DNA of 64,000 bases from Asterias rubens. Lineage: Eukaryota; Echinodermata; Asteroidea; Forcipulatida; Asteriidae. The position numbers and the translations under genes were made by a program. Of the stretch, positions 1 to 11,574 are shown piece by piece. The notes beneath the pieces were generated by a model that searched no databases, was not told where the DNA came from, and saw only the letters and a program-made list of their open reading frames with translations. Location of the stretch: positions 1-64,000 of the forward strand of contig NW_022985728.1 of the NCBI RefSeq assembly GCF_902459465.1, in the 5' to 3' direction. Each line of letters begins with the position of its first letter. Position 1 is the stretch's first letter.

Positions 1-1621
1 TTGAGAAAGATACATTTAACTATCTCCTCCCACATGACCCCCGTACAGCAGGTTCTACCTCCTACCTTAACCAATCCATAACCCGGGGAGACCTATTGTA
101 TCTGGAATGGTAGCCCCACAGAGCGCATTTCTGAGTTTGTCGATAGCTTCCTCAAACCCTTAGTCTGTATTCCTTTTCCTTTCTCTCAATCAGATACCAA
201 GACTCTCTCCAACAAACTAGATGAGTCAAGCACCAAATACCTGACTCTGCTATTTTGGTTACTTTTGATGTTTCATCACTGTATACTAACATACCCCATC
301 ATGAAGGCATGAGTGCATGTGTCTCTGCCCTCAATGCTAGTAATCAGTCCCGCCCCTCAGTGAGTCATATTAAGGAACTCATGAGCCACATTCTAATAAA
401 ATAATTTCACATTTTCTGACAGGCATTTTCTACAGGTACAGGGTACTGCCATGGGTACCAAAATGGCACCCTCATATGCTAACCTATTCATGTCTCAGTT
501 GGAGGACAGACTCCTGTCCTCCGCCCCCAACAGACCACTAGTTTGGTGGAGATTTGATGATATTTTCTCCATCTGGTGTGGTGACCAAGACAGCTTGGAT
601 GAGTTTATTGACCATATCAACTCATTTCACCCCACCATAAAGTTCACTACCAAACAATCTCTCACCAGTGTGAACTTTCTAGATGTGACAATAACCAAGT
701 CTCCTAATGGCCTTGTACCAGATGTTTACAGTAAACCCACCGACACCCACCAGTACCTTCTCTCCAATAGCTGTCACCCTAGTCACTGTAAGAAGGCAAT
801 TGCTTACAGTCAGGCCTTACATATCAGGCGTATCTGTTCCACAGATACCCTGTACAAGAGGCGCTCATCAGAGCTAAGGAAACACCTTGTATCTAGGGGA
901 CACAGCGAACGTAGGGTCCAACTTGCTATCAACAGGCCTCTCAACGTACCTCGTCATACTCTGTTGACTAACACGGGAGCTAAAAAAGCTCCTACCAATA
1001 GAGTTGCTTTGGTCACCACCTTCCACCAAAAACTACCCAAACTTCCCTCAATTCTCATAATAACATGCCTATACTTCACTCCTCCAGCAGGTTACACTCA
1101 GCAATCACTGAGGTTCCCATGGTTGCATTCCGCCGCCCTAAGAACCTTGGTGACATACTAGTCAGGGCCAAACTTCCCCCAGGTACAGTCCAAACACAAC
1201 CCCCGACAGATATACTGGGGTGTCACAAATGTACCCGTTCCAAATGCAAAACGTGTCTGCACATTAAGCCCTCACTTAAGGTGAAGAGTCATACCACTGG
1301 CTCTTCATACAACATCAAGACCGACTCTGAATGCAGCACGTCTAATGTAGTCTATGTCATATCATGTAAGAGATGTGGCCTACAATTTGTGGGAGAGACT
1401 AAGACCAAACTTAGTCTTCGCTTTGCGAATCAATGTCTCTTCCATAAAGACTAAGGAAACGTACCCAGTCTCTATCCACTTCAAGACAGCCCCAATCATA
1501 GTGTCATTGATGTTGAACTTCGGGTGATTGAAGCTGCATGGTGAGGACACACACCGCAAGAATAGAGAAGCACACTGGATTCACCAACTCAGACAGTCAA
1601 ACCCTTTGGACTTAACATAAA
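1..1621 (+). pseudogene. Penelope-like retroelement, RT and GIY-YIG-like region (decayed)
   Basis: Reverse transcriptase of a Penelope-like element, which copies its own RNA into DNA; the 5' end lies outside the window. The start encodes a fragment reading EKDTFNYLLPHDPRTAGS, then after frame changes TFDVSSLYTNIPHHEGMS, and from 451 an open stretch with MGTKMAPSYANLFM, a degenerate FDDIF catalytic motif where RYIDDIF is expected, FLDV and VYSKPTDTHQYL. These follow the usual order of Penelope-like RTs. A second frame (1065-1454) carries RAKLPP, a Cys-rich linker (C-x2-C, C-x2-C) and VVYVISCKRCGLQFVGET, typical of the GIY-YIG endonuclease entry strand. REAHWIHQLRQSNPLDLN, the usual C-terminus, ends near 1620 in yet another frame. 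At least four frame changes and stops show that it is dead. Its 3' untranslated region continues to 1952 and apparently resumes at 19181. Confidence 0.85.
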
Positions 1622-1952
1622 CACGGGTGTAAATAACTTCTCATTACCCTCCACTTCACTTCTGCCTAAGAACTTATATGTTGTATATATTCTGGTACAT
1701 AAAGTATAAATTAACCTAGTTAAAGTTGTTTTATAAATCATCACTGTAACTATCTGATGTAAGTAACCCCCCCCCTTTTTTCCACAGGTCCCTCATACCT
1801 ATTTGTAAAATCAGTCATACCTTGGATCTTGCTATTATTAATTGACCATTGTTAGTTGCATCATGATGCAACTTGCTCTCTAATCCTACCCTTTCATGTC
1901 TCCCTGCATTGTTGTCCGAACAATACTTTCACCACTTTTATGGTCCAATAAC
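1622..1952 (+). other. Penelope-like element 3' untranslated region, proximal half
   Basis: Noncoding, T-rich sequence directly after the Penelope-like coding remnant, with a C-run near 1768. It ends where the satellite-ended unit begins with TAGTCTGGGC. I infer that it was once continuous with 19181-19440; no gene is seen in it. Confidence 0.5.
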
Positions 1953-3260
1953 TAGTCTGGGCTGTTTTGTATGAAATCAGAGACTTGCGTTTTTTTTTGC
2001 TAAGGATGGAATTTTTTATTTTATTGTGTAGAGTACACCTCAAAGTTTTCAAATTCCATTGGTAACATTTTTTTTCATTCAGTATTTTGGCGGCCATCTT
2101 GGATTTCAAAATGGCCGCCATTTTTACCTAGTTTACTCAGTAACACGAGTTGTGAATGTCACATTGAGTTCAATTCGGTGGCGATCCCCCCATTTGCAAT
2201 GCCAATGCATTCAAAAATACCACTTAAAACTTTTTGGAAGTTAAGGATGGCAGCCATCTTGGATTTCAAAATGGCCGCCATTTTCTACCAAGTTTACTGA
2301 GTAACATGAGTTGTGAATGTCACATGGAGTTCAATTTGGTGGCTAAACCACCATTTGCAATGCCAATGCATTCAAAAACACCAATTAAAACTTTGTGGAC
2401 AAAATGGATGGCAGCCATCTTGGATTTCAAAATGGCCGCCATGTTTTATTTAGTTTACTGAGAAACACGAGTTGTGAACGTCTCATGAAAACTCATTGTG
2501 GTGGTGGCTACACCCTCATTTGCAAAGCGAACGAATTCAAAAACAAAAAACTAAAACTTGTTTGAAGTTATGGATGACAGCCATTTTAGATTTCAAAATG
2601 GCCGCAATTTTTTACCTAGTTTACTCAGTAACACGAGTTGTGAATGTCACATTGAGTTCAATTCGGTGGCGATCCCCCCATTTGCAATGCCAATGCATTC
2701 AAAAATACCACTTAAAACTTTTTGGAAGTTAAGGATGGCGGCCATCTTGGATTTCAAAATGGCCGCCATTTTCTACCAAGTTTACTGAGTAACATGAGTT
2801 GTGAATGTCACATGGAGTTCAATTTGGTGGCTAAACCACCATTTGCAATGCCAATGCATTCAAAAACACCAATTAAAACTTTGTGGACAAAATGGATGGC
2901 AGCCATCTTGGATTTCAAAATGGCCGCCATGTTTTATTTAGTTTACTGAGAAACACGAGTTGTGAACGTCTCATGAAAACTCATTGTGGTGGTGGCTATA
3001 CCCTCATTTGCAAAGCCAACGAATTCAAAAACAAAAAACCTAAAACTTGTTTGAAGTTATGGATGACAGCCATTTTAGATTTCAAAATGGCCGCCATTTT
3101 TTACTTAGTTTACTAAGTAACATTAGTTGTGGAAATCACATAAAGTAGAATTTCGTGGCTATACCCCCGTTTGCAATGCCAATGCATTCAAAAACACCAC
3201 AACTTAGTTGACATAACGGATGACAGCCATCTTGGTTTAAAAATTGCCGACATTGTCAAA
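1953..3260 (+). repeat. Left inverted end: ~160-bp satellite with 488-bp higher-order period
   Basis: Seven to eight tandem units of about 160-167 bp. Each contains the hairpin GGCGGCCAT...ATGGCCGCC, with 9-bp arms around a short AT-rich loop, followed by GAGTTGTGAATGTCACAT-like and TTTGCAATGCCAATGCATTC segments. Every third unit matches best, giving a 488-bp higher-order period: corresponding points fall at 2244/2732 and 2461/2949. The hairpin arms contain AAGATGGC/ATGGCGGCC, close to YY1-type sites. More degenerate copies of the same unit trail to about 3540. Short open frames rich in MAAILxFKMAA in this stretch are translations of the satellite and are not genes. Confidence 0.9.
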
Positions 3261-3613
3261 CAAGCCAAGTGTTATTTTTTTACTGGTATCAAACAATTGT
3301 TAATTTGGCTGGAAAACGTGATATAAAGTCCATTTCTATGGTAAAACTCACATTGGCAGTGCTATCAATTTGAATAATCTCAAAACATGTTCACTTTTTG
3401 AAATGGTGGATGCGGCCAACTGTAATTTTAACTTAGCTTCTGTTTTGTACCCAAAGTTGGTGAGTGTTGTATTAAGTTCAATATAGTTTGGTTTCATACC
3501 ATAATTTGCAATGCCAAGGGTTTCAATGACATCAGTCACTCAACTCATTGAAGCAATGGAAGACCATCAGTTCGGATTTCAACATGATCGCCGTTAATGA
3601 AGTTGCTTTGAAT

Positions 3614-5955
3614 ACTATTCATCATCATTATCGTCTGTGACAGCAGGAGCATGAGTGTTGCAACAATCCTCATTGCTGAACATTTGCACAGTTGGGTGCA
3701 TGGTAAATTGTTTTGCTTACAGGTGCATCTTCTGGAGCAGTAGCTTTTTCCACAGTTGCACTTTAGAAGTTCAACTACAGCCTCGGGAGCAGCTGCGTCA
3801 GCTGATAGAAGAGGAAGAAGTCGGTCATCTGTCCAAGTCCATCCTAGTTTGCATGGGTCTGGAATGATGGGGTCCAAAATATTGTCCTTGGCCCAAAGGT
3901 GTGCCTGCATATGGGCCCTGTAGATATGCTGTCTCCAGGCTCCAGCTGTAGGTGGTAGCATGTTGGCACTTTGAGTTTTAGACAGCTGACTAATTTCTTC
4001 CATCGAAGTGTAGCCGGATCTTGGGCGGAGATACTATTTGTGCTAACAAGGGAACAGAGAAAAGCTTCACAACCCGTGATAACATCTGGTGTTGGTGAGT
4101 CACCCTGGCCAAGGTTTGAAAGAGCGGTTATCACATGAGGTGGAGACTTCAACAGGACTTTCAGTGCACTTTTCTTGCCTACCCCTCGAATCTTTCCTGT
4201 CGTGTCTGATCCAGTAATTGCATGAAAGCCAGGTAAAGCTGAAGACAGCACTGACCCCATTGCATCATGTATAGGTTGAAGCTGTACCCTTCTACAGTTT
4301 GAACTTGTGCCTGTTACAATTCCTGTGTTGCAACCTAATTCAGGTAGTCTTCGCAGAATGATGACCCACCAGTCGGTGTCCTGAGTAAAGAAGTCTACTT
4401 CGTTTGCCGGATTTGCCTGTGCAATCTCCAAAGCATGGACCATCATCAAGGTGTCTGCTTCTTCGTGTGTGCTCACGCCTGTAGTGGCTTGATACTGTAC
4501 TCTGTTGGTTCGTACATCCTGTCGTGTTGCAGTAACAACTGCCTTTCTACATAGGTTGATCAGTTTATCAGCAAGAAACATTGTGAGTCCATCTTTTGTT
4601 TTTTTGCTGGTGAGGAATTTCTTTGCGTCTTTGGTTGGTGTTGGATCTTTAACGATCAAATCCTCAGAGTGAGAAGATGAGTACCTGATATCATCCTTAA
4701 TTGATATCTTCTTGTTGTAGTTATCAAATATCACCCTGCCACCTGTGTATTTTTCCAGCATTGAGTCGACGTTTTTAGCCATTGCGTTGCCCAAGTCTTT
4801 GCACGTTTTGAATTTGCCAGCATGGACCAATGCCTGTACCACTGCCATTCCATCTATGACAAGAAACCTCTTGCAGATAGCAGATGCTGCCACTGGTGAC
4901 TGGTGGACTGTTTCATCACCTGTGACCTGATCCTCCAAAGCATGAATGAGGTCGCTTTTGTTCTTGCAAGGCAATAATGTACCATCTGGGTTCATCAGCA
5001 TGGGGTTGGTGCAATTAAATTCATAATCAGATATAGTACTCTGAAGATCCAGGTGGCGTTCTGATCTAGCAATTACTAGTAACCTAGAAAAGAGAGTTGT
5101 TGTTGCTTTCAGTTGAAATTCTGTGGTCTTGCCCTTGAGTTTTATTTTCTTGCAGACATCATCCCAGTTCAAGAACTTCACTTTGGTCATGCGATCCCAC
5201 AGGTTACCTTCACCGCAGATCCTTTCCTCCAGGAACACCTTTTTTGCTTCAATGCCACGGTTCTCTAGGTTGAGAATGCTTGATTGAGTATTTTCCCTGA
5301 GTACTTGTTTGGTCATGAAATTATGTAACTGTTGTCCTTTGTCTGAGAATAGGTTGTGAGGCTCAATTACTGCTCTCAAAGCACTGAGGGCTTTCTCCTG
5401 ATGAGCAGTTTTGGTGGATGTGAGGTGGTGATGTTCATTACGTGTCTTGTGCGATATTCCAAGCATCTCTTCTGTTTCTTTGCAGAGACGTCCAAGTTCA
5501 GGTGCAGAAAGACAGTACTTGAGTAAGGTGGCTGGCTTATTGGTTATACCTTTCAGGCCTCCTTCACCTTTCAGGATTTTGTTCTCTTGTTCTTGGGCCT
5601 GATCTGTACCTATGCTGGTAAAGGGAACTTTGTTCTTGGTGACTGCAAATTCCCCGGCAACAAGTCTTCTCCAGATGTCAGGGTTGTCCTCTTTAGCTGC
5701 ATATGAACGGGCAGTAAATTCTAGAATATTCTGTGCATAGCCATACCTGTTGTATGCAAAGAAGTAAGTGCACAGATCTTCCATTGTTGCCAAGTACAGA
5801 TGAAACTGCGGGTCTTTGACAGACCGGTGAAAACTAAGCAGGGCTTGTACTTGACGCATGTATATTCGAAGCCATTTGTACATAGGATATGAATCATTGG
5901 CCTCGTCAAAGTCCATTAACTGTTTCTCCAAATTCAAGCTTTCGATGTCTGTCAA
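3614..5955 (-). pseudogene. CXC/PIN-like multicopy protein, C-terminal two thirds
   Basis: Continuation of the gene at 5952-8423 after a -1 frame change. I recognise the family as an uncharacterised multicopy protein of aquatic metazoans, without a formal name. Visible blocks: MYKWLRIYMRQVQALLSFHR near the start; GGLKGITNKPA; DGTLLPCKNKSDLIHALED (about residue 330); VIDGMAVVQALVHAGKF (about 370); EEADTLMMVHALEIA and DFFTQDTDW (about 500); GFHAITGSDTTGKIRGVGKK (about 580). The acidic blocks followed by the Gly-rich GSDTTGKIRG segment resemble PIN/FEN1-type nucleases. After another frame change near 4000 comes MLPPTAGAWRQHIYRAHMQA, then a tesmin/TSO1-like CXC cluster, CNCGKSYCSRRCTCKQ and CTQLCKC. 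A third shift near 3655 reaches an acidic tail ending at 3614. Three frame changes plus the N-terminal insertion argue for a dead copy. Confidence 0.75.
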
Positions 5956-8423
5956 AAGCTCTTGATGGGCTCTTGAATCCTCATTTTTCGTTCTGCCACT
6001 CCTTCTACTCTGTGTGCTTCACACATCGCCTCTAATCTTTGAGTTAATGCTTCCTTAACTGCAGGGTGTTCTTTGAAGAAAGATTCAATCCACAGATCAA
6101 ATAATACCTGAAGTGTAATCTCATGAGCATCAACAGCACGGTTGAAGTGGCCTCCTGAAATAATCTGACTGACAGTTACACGACTATATAAATCAGAGGC
6201 AACCCACGCTTCATCAAGGCCACTGTGTTCGATGGTTTTGCCTAAACACCTGACTGCGCATAAGCTTGTGTGAAATGCACCAGGCAGGAGCCACCACTTT
6301 CCCTTGTATTGATCACCAAGATACTCAAGTTTCAGTGCCCTCTTGTAAAGATCCATGTCAAGTGTAACCATAACAGGACCAGAGTTGTCTGGACATGTGA
6401 TGCGATTGAGCTGGTACACGTTTTCTAGCACTGTTACAAGTGTAGACCACTCATGTGCTGGGTTGTTGACAATAGGCAAGGCGTGAATGTTGTCAATTGG
6501 TCGATGCCCTGATTGCTCGGTTACTTGGGAGTTGAAGGCACGCCATACTGGAATTACTTGTCTGAAACTTTCAGACTTTGTTTGCATCTGGTCACTGTCA
6601 GTAGTCAAGTTTTCCATCTCAGTCTCAAACTTAGCCTCTTGCGTATATACGTCATTACCATGATTTGTTTGTTCACTTGACAAAAGATGACCAGCTTGTC
6701 TTGAGCGATGATGGCATCTTAAGAGCAGCCACAGTTGGTCTAGCTGTTGTGCATGGTCAACTTCATGCTGATGCTGTCCTAGCTTGTAGTGCTTATAGTG
6801 AGGACTTTTGAGTGGTCTTGGACTTCCGCTGATTCTGCAAGGCTGCATCTGAACAACTGTTGATGGAATATCTTTCAGTAAATCTGATGAGTCGTCACTT
6901 AATACAAGTGGGTCACAGACAGTGTCACCAACATAGCCATATGGTAAAGACTGATAAATAGATACTGCCGTTCCGTGAAAAGTATCTCGACCATCTGGTG
7001 TGTCAACTTTTATATTGACATTATCAGCTGAACATCGCACTGGAATGCCCTTGCAGACTGCAGATGGAACGTAGATGTCCTTGTTATTCTTCATTGTGTT
7101 AAGTGCATCATTAGCTATCTGGGTAACGATGGCATTGACTCGGTGATATGGTATCCCAACAGCTGCTGCACTTAGAAGATTGGTAGCATTTTTACTACGA
7201 TGCATGTGATGGTTGTGAAGAGACAGCCCGACTGCTGGTGGTGTCTCATTGTTGTTGCGAAATGATGCCGTTGAGGAAATTGGCTTGTACGCAACTTGGC
7301 GGTCCGACTTACTGCTATACATGATTTGCTGACAAATTAGATTGGCAGAACGTGTCATATCTTCTGCCCTTCGATCTGTCTGTACGTCTGTTGTTCCCTG
7401 CAGGACCCAAGTAATGAAAAACAGTAGTTCACAAGGAACACCATCTCCAACACAGTCTTTCAATGATCCATTGAATCTCCAAGGATCCTCTTGCACCTTT
7501 GTCTGCACGATAGAACGAAGCTCCTTTGCAGAAAGGTATAAGTCTTTCAGACGACCTGCACGGGCACCCATATTTTGAGAACTAGCTGCAGCATTGATTG
7601 CAGCCTTCTGTGCGTCTGAAGAGTGCACATGGGATGGTCTTTTCCCATATGATGGGGTGACAACAACATTCTGGACATTCTTCAGAATGGATTCTTTAAA
7701 GGCTCCACGTGTTACCTTATAATCACTGATGCCAAATTTATGCAGAACTTTATGATAGCGCTCTTCCAGTTCAGCAATAGCAATATACTGCCCCTGGTCT
7801 ACTTGTTCTTGCAGAACGCTGAAGAACTCCACTTCTGCTGCAAGAAATGAAACACTCTGTGTTGGCTTGATGATTCGTTCACTGTTTTCAACAGATTTAG
7901 CTCTACGACATGGACGCTGAATATACTTTTCCCAGTTTTTGGTGAAGCAGGTATGGTGGTACAGTATGTCGCGAGACAGCAAATCTCCAGACGACAGAAC
8001 ATCTGCAAGCCTAACCTTCCATGCATCTTGTTTGCTTTTGCAGAAAATTTCTTGGATTCTTGCTCCCATGCTTGCAGTGAGACACTGCTGCAGTTTCTCC
8101 TGTTCTTTTGGCTCCTCCTCATCTTGTTTGGTTGGTTGACAAAAAACACATTTTGTTCTGTCAAACAGAGAAACGCTCAACCGGGTATTCTTTGGTTTCG
8201 GAGCAGGGTCGGTTGGAACACTAGAGGGTCGCCCTCTTTTCTTATTGATAAGGATAGATGCATCTTTTGAAGCAATAGCAAGCTTGTTTCTTCTTGCATC
8301 TCGATCCAGATGACTCACAGTCTTTTTGTAGCAGTCTCTGTGCCAACTAGCTTTTTTTGCCTTAAGCTCATCGGCTGAAGTGCCCTTCAGCCTTTTTGCA
8401 ACTACCACAAATTCTGGATTGTA
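5952..8423 (-). pseudogene. CXC/PIN-like multicopy protein, N-terminal half (interrupted)
   Basis: Long open frame reading NPEFVVVAKRLKGTSADELK at its start, the part immediately after the insertion point of the 9.2-kb nested element. Two zinc-binding-like regions follow: WHRDCYKKT (about residue 23 of the open stretch) and TKCVFCQPT with LLSRDILYHHTCF (about 90-165). The rest has family blocks such as LPYGYVGDT, IDNIHALPIVNNPAHEW, VMVTLDMDLYKRALKL and LPGAFHTSLCAVRCLGK. It closes with IQEPIKSF and a stop, while the other frame reads on through AHQELLTDIESLNLEKQL, so a single -1 shift lies near 5975, inside the imperfect duplication TCAAGAGC-CCA-TCAAGAGC. An isolated start at 8408 would use GTG; the true start is at 17764. 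Function unknown; DNA binding and nuclease activity are inferred from motifs only. Confidence 0.75.
8416..8423. repeat. Candidate target-site duplication, left copy
   Basis: GGATTGTA directly left of the 9.2-kb nested element; the right copy is GGATTGCA at 17604-17611 (7 of 8 identical). Both lie in the coding sequence of the CXC gene, where the codons read as part of NPEF on the minus strand. Confidence 0.6.
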
Positions 8424-8907
8424 CTAAGCCCGGGAAGGGACAGTGGAAAGAAAAAAATATGCAGGGGCTAATTCGTTCGCACGGTTTAGTAATCCGTTCG
8501 AACGAATTAATAATCCGTTCGCACGGTTTAGTAATCCGTTCGAACGAATTAATAATCCGTTCGCACGGTTTAGTAATCCGTTCGAATGAATTAGTAATCC
8601 GTTCGCACGGTTTAGTAATCCGTTCGAACGAATTAATAATCCGTTCGCACAGTTTAGTAATCCGTTCGCACGGTTTAGTAATCCGTTCGAACGAAATAGT
8701 AAACCGTTCGCACGGATTAATAATCCGTTCAAACGAATTAGCAATCCGTTCGAACGAATTAGCAATCCGTTTGCACGGTTTAGCCAAAGCATGAAATGGC
8801 GCTGCACGCATGCGTAAGTGGTCCCCTCATAACAACACTTTGCTTCAAGATGGCGGAGGGCCGCGACACAAGTTCTGACTCTGATGATGACCGTGTTGGT
8901 AAGTTTG
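8424..8907 (+). repeat. Left terminal inverted repeat of the HECT/integrase element
   Basis: Tip (8424-8465), 21-bp array (8466-8786), leader with GGCGCTGCACGCATGCGTAAG and AACACTTTGCTTCAAGATGG, exon 1 (8850-8898) and its splice donor. It matches the reverse complement of 17150-17603 block by block. Outside the array few positions differ, which suggests recent homogenisation or functional constraint. Confidence 0.8.
8466..8786 (+). repeat. 21-bp subterminal tandem array, 15 units
   Basis: Fifteen 21-bp units of two alternating types. One contains CGTTCGCACGGTTTAGTAAT, the other CGTTCGAACGAATTAATAAT with the palindrome CGTTCGAACG. The first units alternate strictly; later ones are mixed and show point changes. 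Because 21 is a multiple of three, several frames stay open on both strands, producing spurious proteins with SHGLVIRSNEL-type repeats. Dense palindromic subterminal repeats are the usual form of transposase binding sites; that role is inferred. Confidence 0.92.
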
Positions 8908-11574
8908 TCAACAGATGCATTGCTAATTGAAAAGACAAGGTTGGACACTTAAAAGGTCCCGTAGAGATTACATAGAGTTGTCGGTATAGGTGTATATTTG
9001 TTATAATTCAGGGTAACGTCATTATCACTCTGGTTTACTGGTCTCTGTATCAGACCAGCCATCGATTCCACCAAACTCTTCCTAACTTGGGATTAATCTT
9101 AGGACTTAGGACGAGTCCCAGCCTTGCACTGAAACATGCAAACCTTAAGATTAATCCTAAGTAAGGACGAGTCAATCGCCCCAATTCGAGATAGGATAAA
9201 TCCTAGTGTTTCGTGAAATCGGCTGCAGGTAAGAATGTTATGTTACATAATGCAAGTAGGCCACTTTGCATTGACTGGCACCGGCCACAGGATAGTTACG
9301 ATTATAAAAACTATGGGCCTGAAAAGGCTTGTGTGTTGTGTATGACGGCAAAAAGGTTATGAGAGTAAGCATATCACAACATACCCAAAATCCTCCTCAA
9401 AACTTTGGTCGGATCTGAAGATTTCTCCTTCACAAAAGTCATTTTCATTTCTGCTAATATATATTTATGTGCATAAATAATTTAGCGTGATGATAAAATA
9501 GCTAAATGTCACCCATGTTGAGGTAAACACGTGTGTAGTCATTGTGTAAAGGTGTTATCAAGCACTCCACAAATTTGTTGTTCATATGCACTGGGCCGTT
9601 CCAGGTAGTGACAAGTCTTCCCCAGTGGCTTTCAGAACATAGCATTACCATAATTATGTATTACCCATGTTGCTATACAAAATACTGGTGAAATTGTTTC
9701 ACTGTTGTATGAGGACATTCATAGTAAGGCTAGTATACTTTTGGCTGTTGCAATTTATAAAATGTATTGTCAACCGTGGTGATACACCGTTACCTTTTAT
9801 ACTCTGAGTCATTGGAGACACAAGACACAAAGTTTTGACGTTTTGCCACAGCTTCAATTAAATTTTGTTTTGAAGTTTCGCCAGATACCAAATCTTGTTT
9901 GGGCAAGCTGGAATCAACATCAGGGCTAACAGACTTTAATTAATAATTATAACATATCCAAAGGACACCTGCAGTCCAGTGGACCGCATTATTTTGTGTG
10001 CATTGCAATGGTTCAAACCATGACTTAAAATTGTGATAAAATCTCACATTAAAATTAAAACTAAATAAGTATTTACTTTTTGATGTTTGTAATAAAGAAA
10101 TTTCTTAATGTTTTGTCTCAACATGCAGATTTCCTCAGTGACAACCTTGAAAACGTTCGTCCTTCTTCCAGCGAGAGGAATACCTCAACACCAGGAAACA
10201 AAATTCAAAGAATCAAACTCCATCGGGGTCAGGTTTTTGTAGAACTAAACAATGCTGTCAAAAACGGCACAGTATCATCGAATGATGCCGTTATTGAAGT
10301 CGAGATGATTCTACCTAATGGAACTGTTGAAAAAGGGGAAGATAATGGGGGGGTCTTCAGAGACGCTCTCGCCGAATACTGGGAAACATTCAACAAGAAA
10401 TGTGCAACAGGAAGTATCATAACAGTTCCAGTAACCCGACATGACATGAAAGAAACGTGGAAATATGTTGCTGAAGTTATGATTATTGGGTATAAAACAG
10501 TGGGTTATTTCCCCATCAAACTTGCAAAACCATTCATGAATCATTGTTTTGGACATAAAACACAGGAAGACGAGCTTGTAAAGAAATTCTTGCAGTTTAT
10601 TCCGGACCACGAGAAAAAGATCATTGAGCAAGCTCTTACAGATTTTCAGAGTGTTAGTGAGGATGACGAATTTTTGGATATGCTGGATTCCCATGAGGTG
10701 AAACCCTGCGTACGTGAGGACAACTTCAAAACAATCTTGTCAGAAGTGGCTCATAAAGAACTGATCCAGGATACTGCATACATATCAGATTGCTGGCGGG
10801 TTCCTCTCAAACAACGTTTGACACAACTACTACCAAAAGGGGGTCTGGATGAGTTATATAACAAGCTAAAGCCCACACCCCACAAAGTGACATCCATCCT
10901 GCAGTTTGAGGAACATCTCGAGCGAAAAGAGCAGAGCATCTCTACTTTCTTGAAGAAATACATAAGGCAATGCCCTGAGGAACGTCTTCTAAGGTTTCTT
11001 AGATTTTGCACAGGTACTGCATTTTTTATTTAGACGAAAACACTGACTCTGCTTTTTTAAATTCAAATAAATCATTAACATGACATTTTAAACTCCATGT
11101 TAGTGTAGTCTAACCTGAAGGAAAAGTCAGTTGTACACGTAGGTTTCACTTAAAAAAATGAAGGTATATTACATGATGTACATTCTATTATTGCGTTACT
11201 CGGTTATTTTCTGGGGTTTAAGATTAATTGTACATTAACATTATTTTGATAATTATATGTTGCAAAAAGATTGCTTGAACATTGATATGCGTCTCTCAAA
11301 TGTAGTTTTTCAATTTGTACACTCAGTAGACGTTGTGCACTGTATTTGAGTAATGGATGATAAAATCGTTCTTCTAACAGGTGCAGATGTCCTGATTGCA
11401 TCATCTATTAAGGTGAGGTTTGTAGAACCACTGAGTGACTTCTCAAGAACTCCTGTTGCACACACCTGCGGTTATGTGCTTGAGTTTCCCAACAGCTATG
11501 GCTCCTACTTAGAGTTGGCAGAAGAATTAACCGAGCTCCTTGACTCAAAAGTATGGGTAATGGATATCGTATAA
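8850..11574 (+). CDS. HECT-domain E3 ubiquitin-ligase-like protein, three exons
   Basis: Model: exon 1 8850-8898, exon 2 10129-11013, exon 3 11381-11574, all with GT/AG borders and matching phase 1, giving about 375 residues. Exon 1 (MAEGRDTSSDSDDDRV) lies in the terminal repeat and its ATG sits in AAGATGGCGG. Exon 2 has HRGQVFVELNNAV, GEDNGGVFRDALAEYW (the HECT N-lobe equivalent of the DAGG-R region), IGYFPIKLAKPF-like and FLxFCTG segments. Exon 3 has RTPVAHTCGYVLEFPNSYGS, where the Cys near residue 341 aligns with the catalytic thioester Cys of HECT ligases, and ends WVMDIV. HECT enzymes pass ubiquitin from an E2 to substrates through this Cys. The copy appears intact. Within a transposon it may modify host defence or the integrase; that is speculation. 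Exons in the 8.9-10.1 kb interval could be missing from the model. Confidence 0.75.
8908..10128 (+). other. Intron 1 of the HECT-like gene with MITE fragment
   Basis: No coding signal seen. 9085-9226 holds half of a MITE with GGATTAATCTTAGGACTTAG and, at its outer end, the inverse of GCCGATTTCACGAAACACTA. The acceptor CAACATGCAG at 10119-10128 fits the phase left by exon 1. Confidence 0.5.

Noticed and set aside
1894..3116. Many short frames with MAAILDFKMAA
   Set aside because: Satellite translation; they follow the 488-bp period, not gene structure.
5940..5990. Programmed ribosomal frameshift in the CXC gene
   Set aside because: No slippery heptamer is seen, and two further frame changes make decay more likely; kept only as a low-interest finding.
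8396..8948. Open frames with SHGLVIRSNEL-type repeats on both strands
   Set aside because: They are translations of the 21-bp subterminal array, whose unit length is divisible by three.
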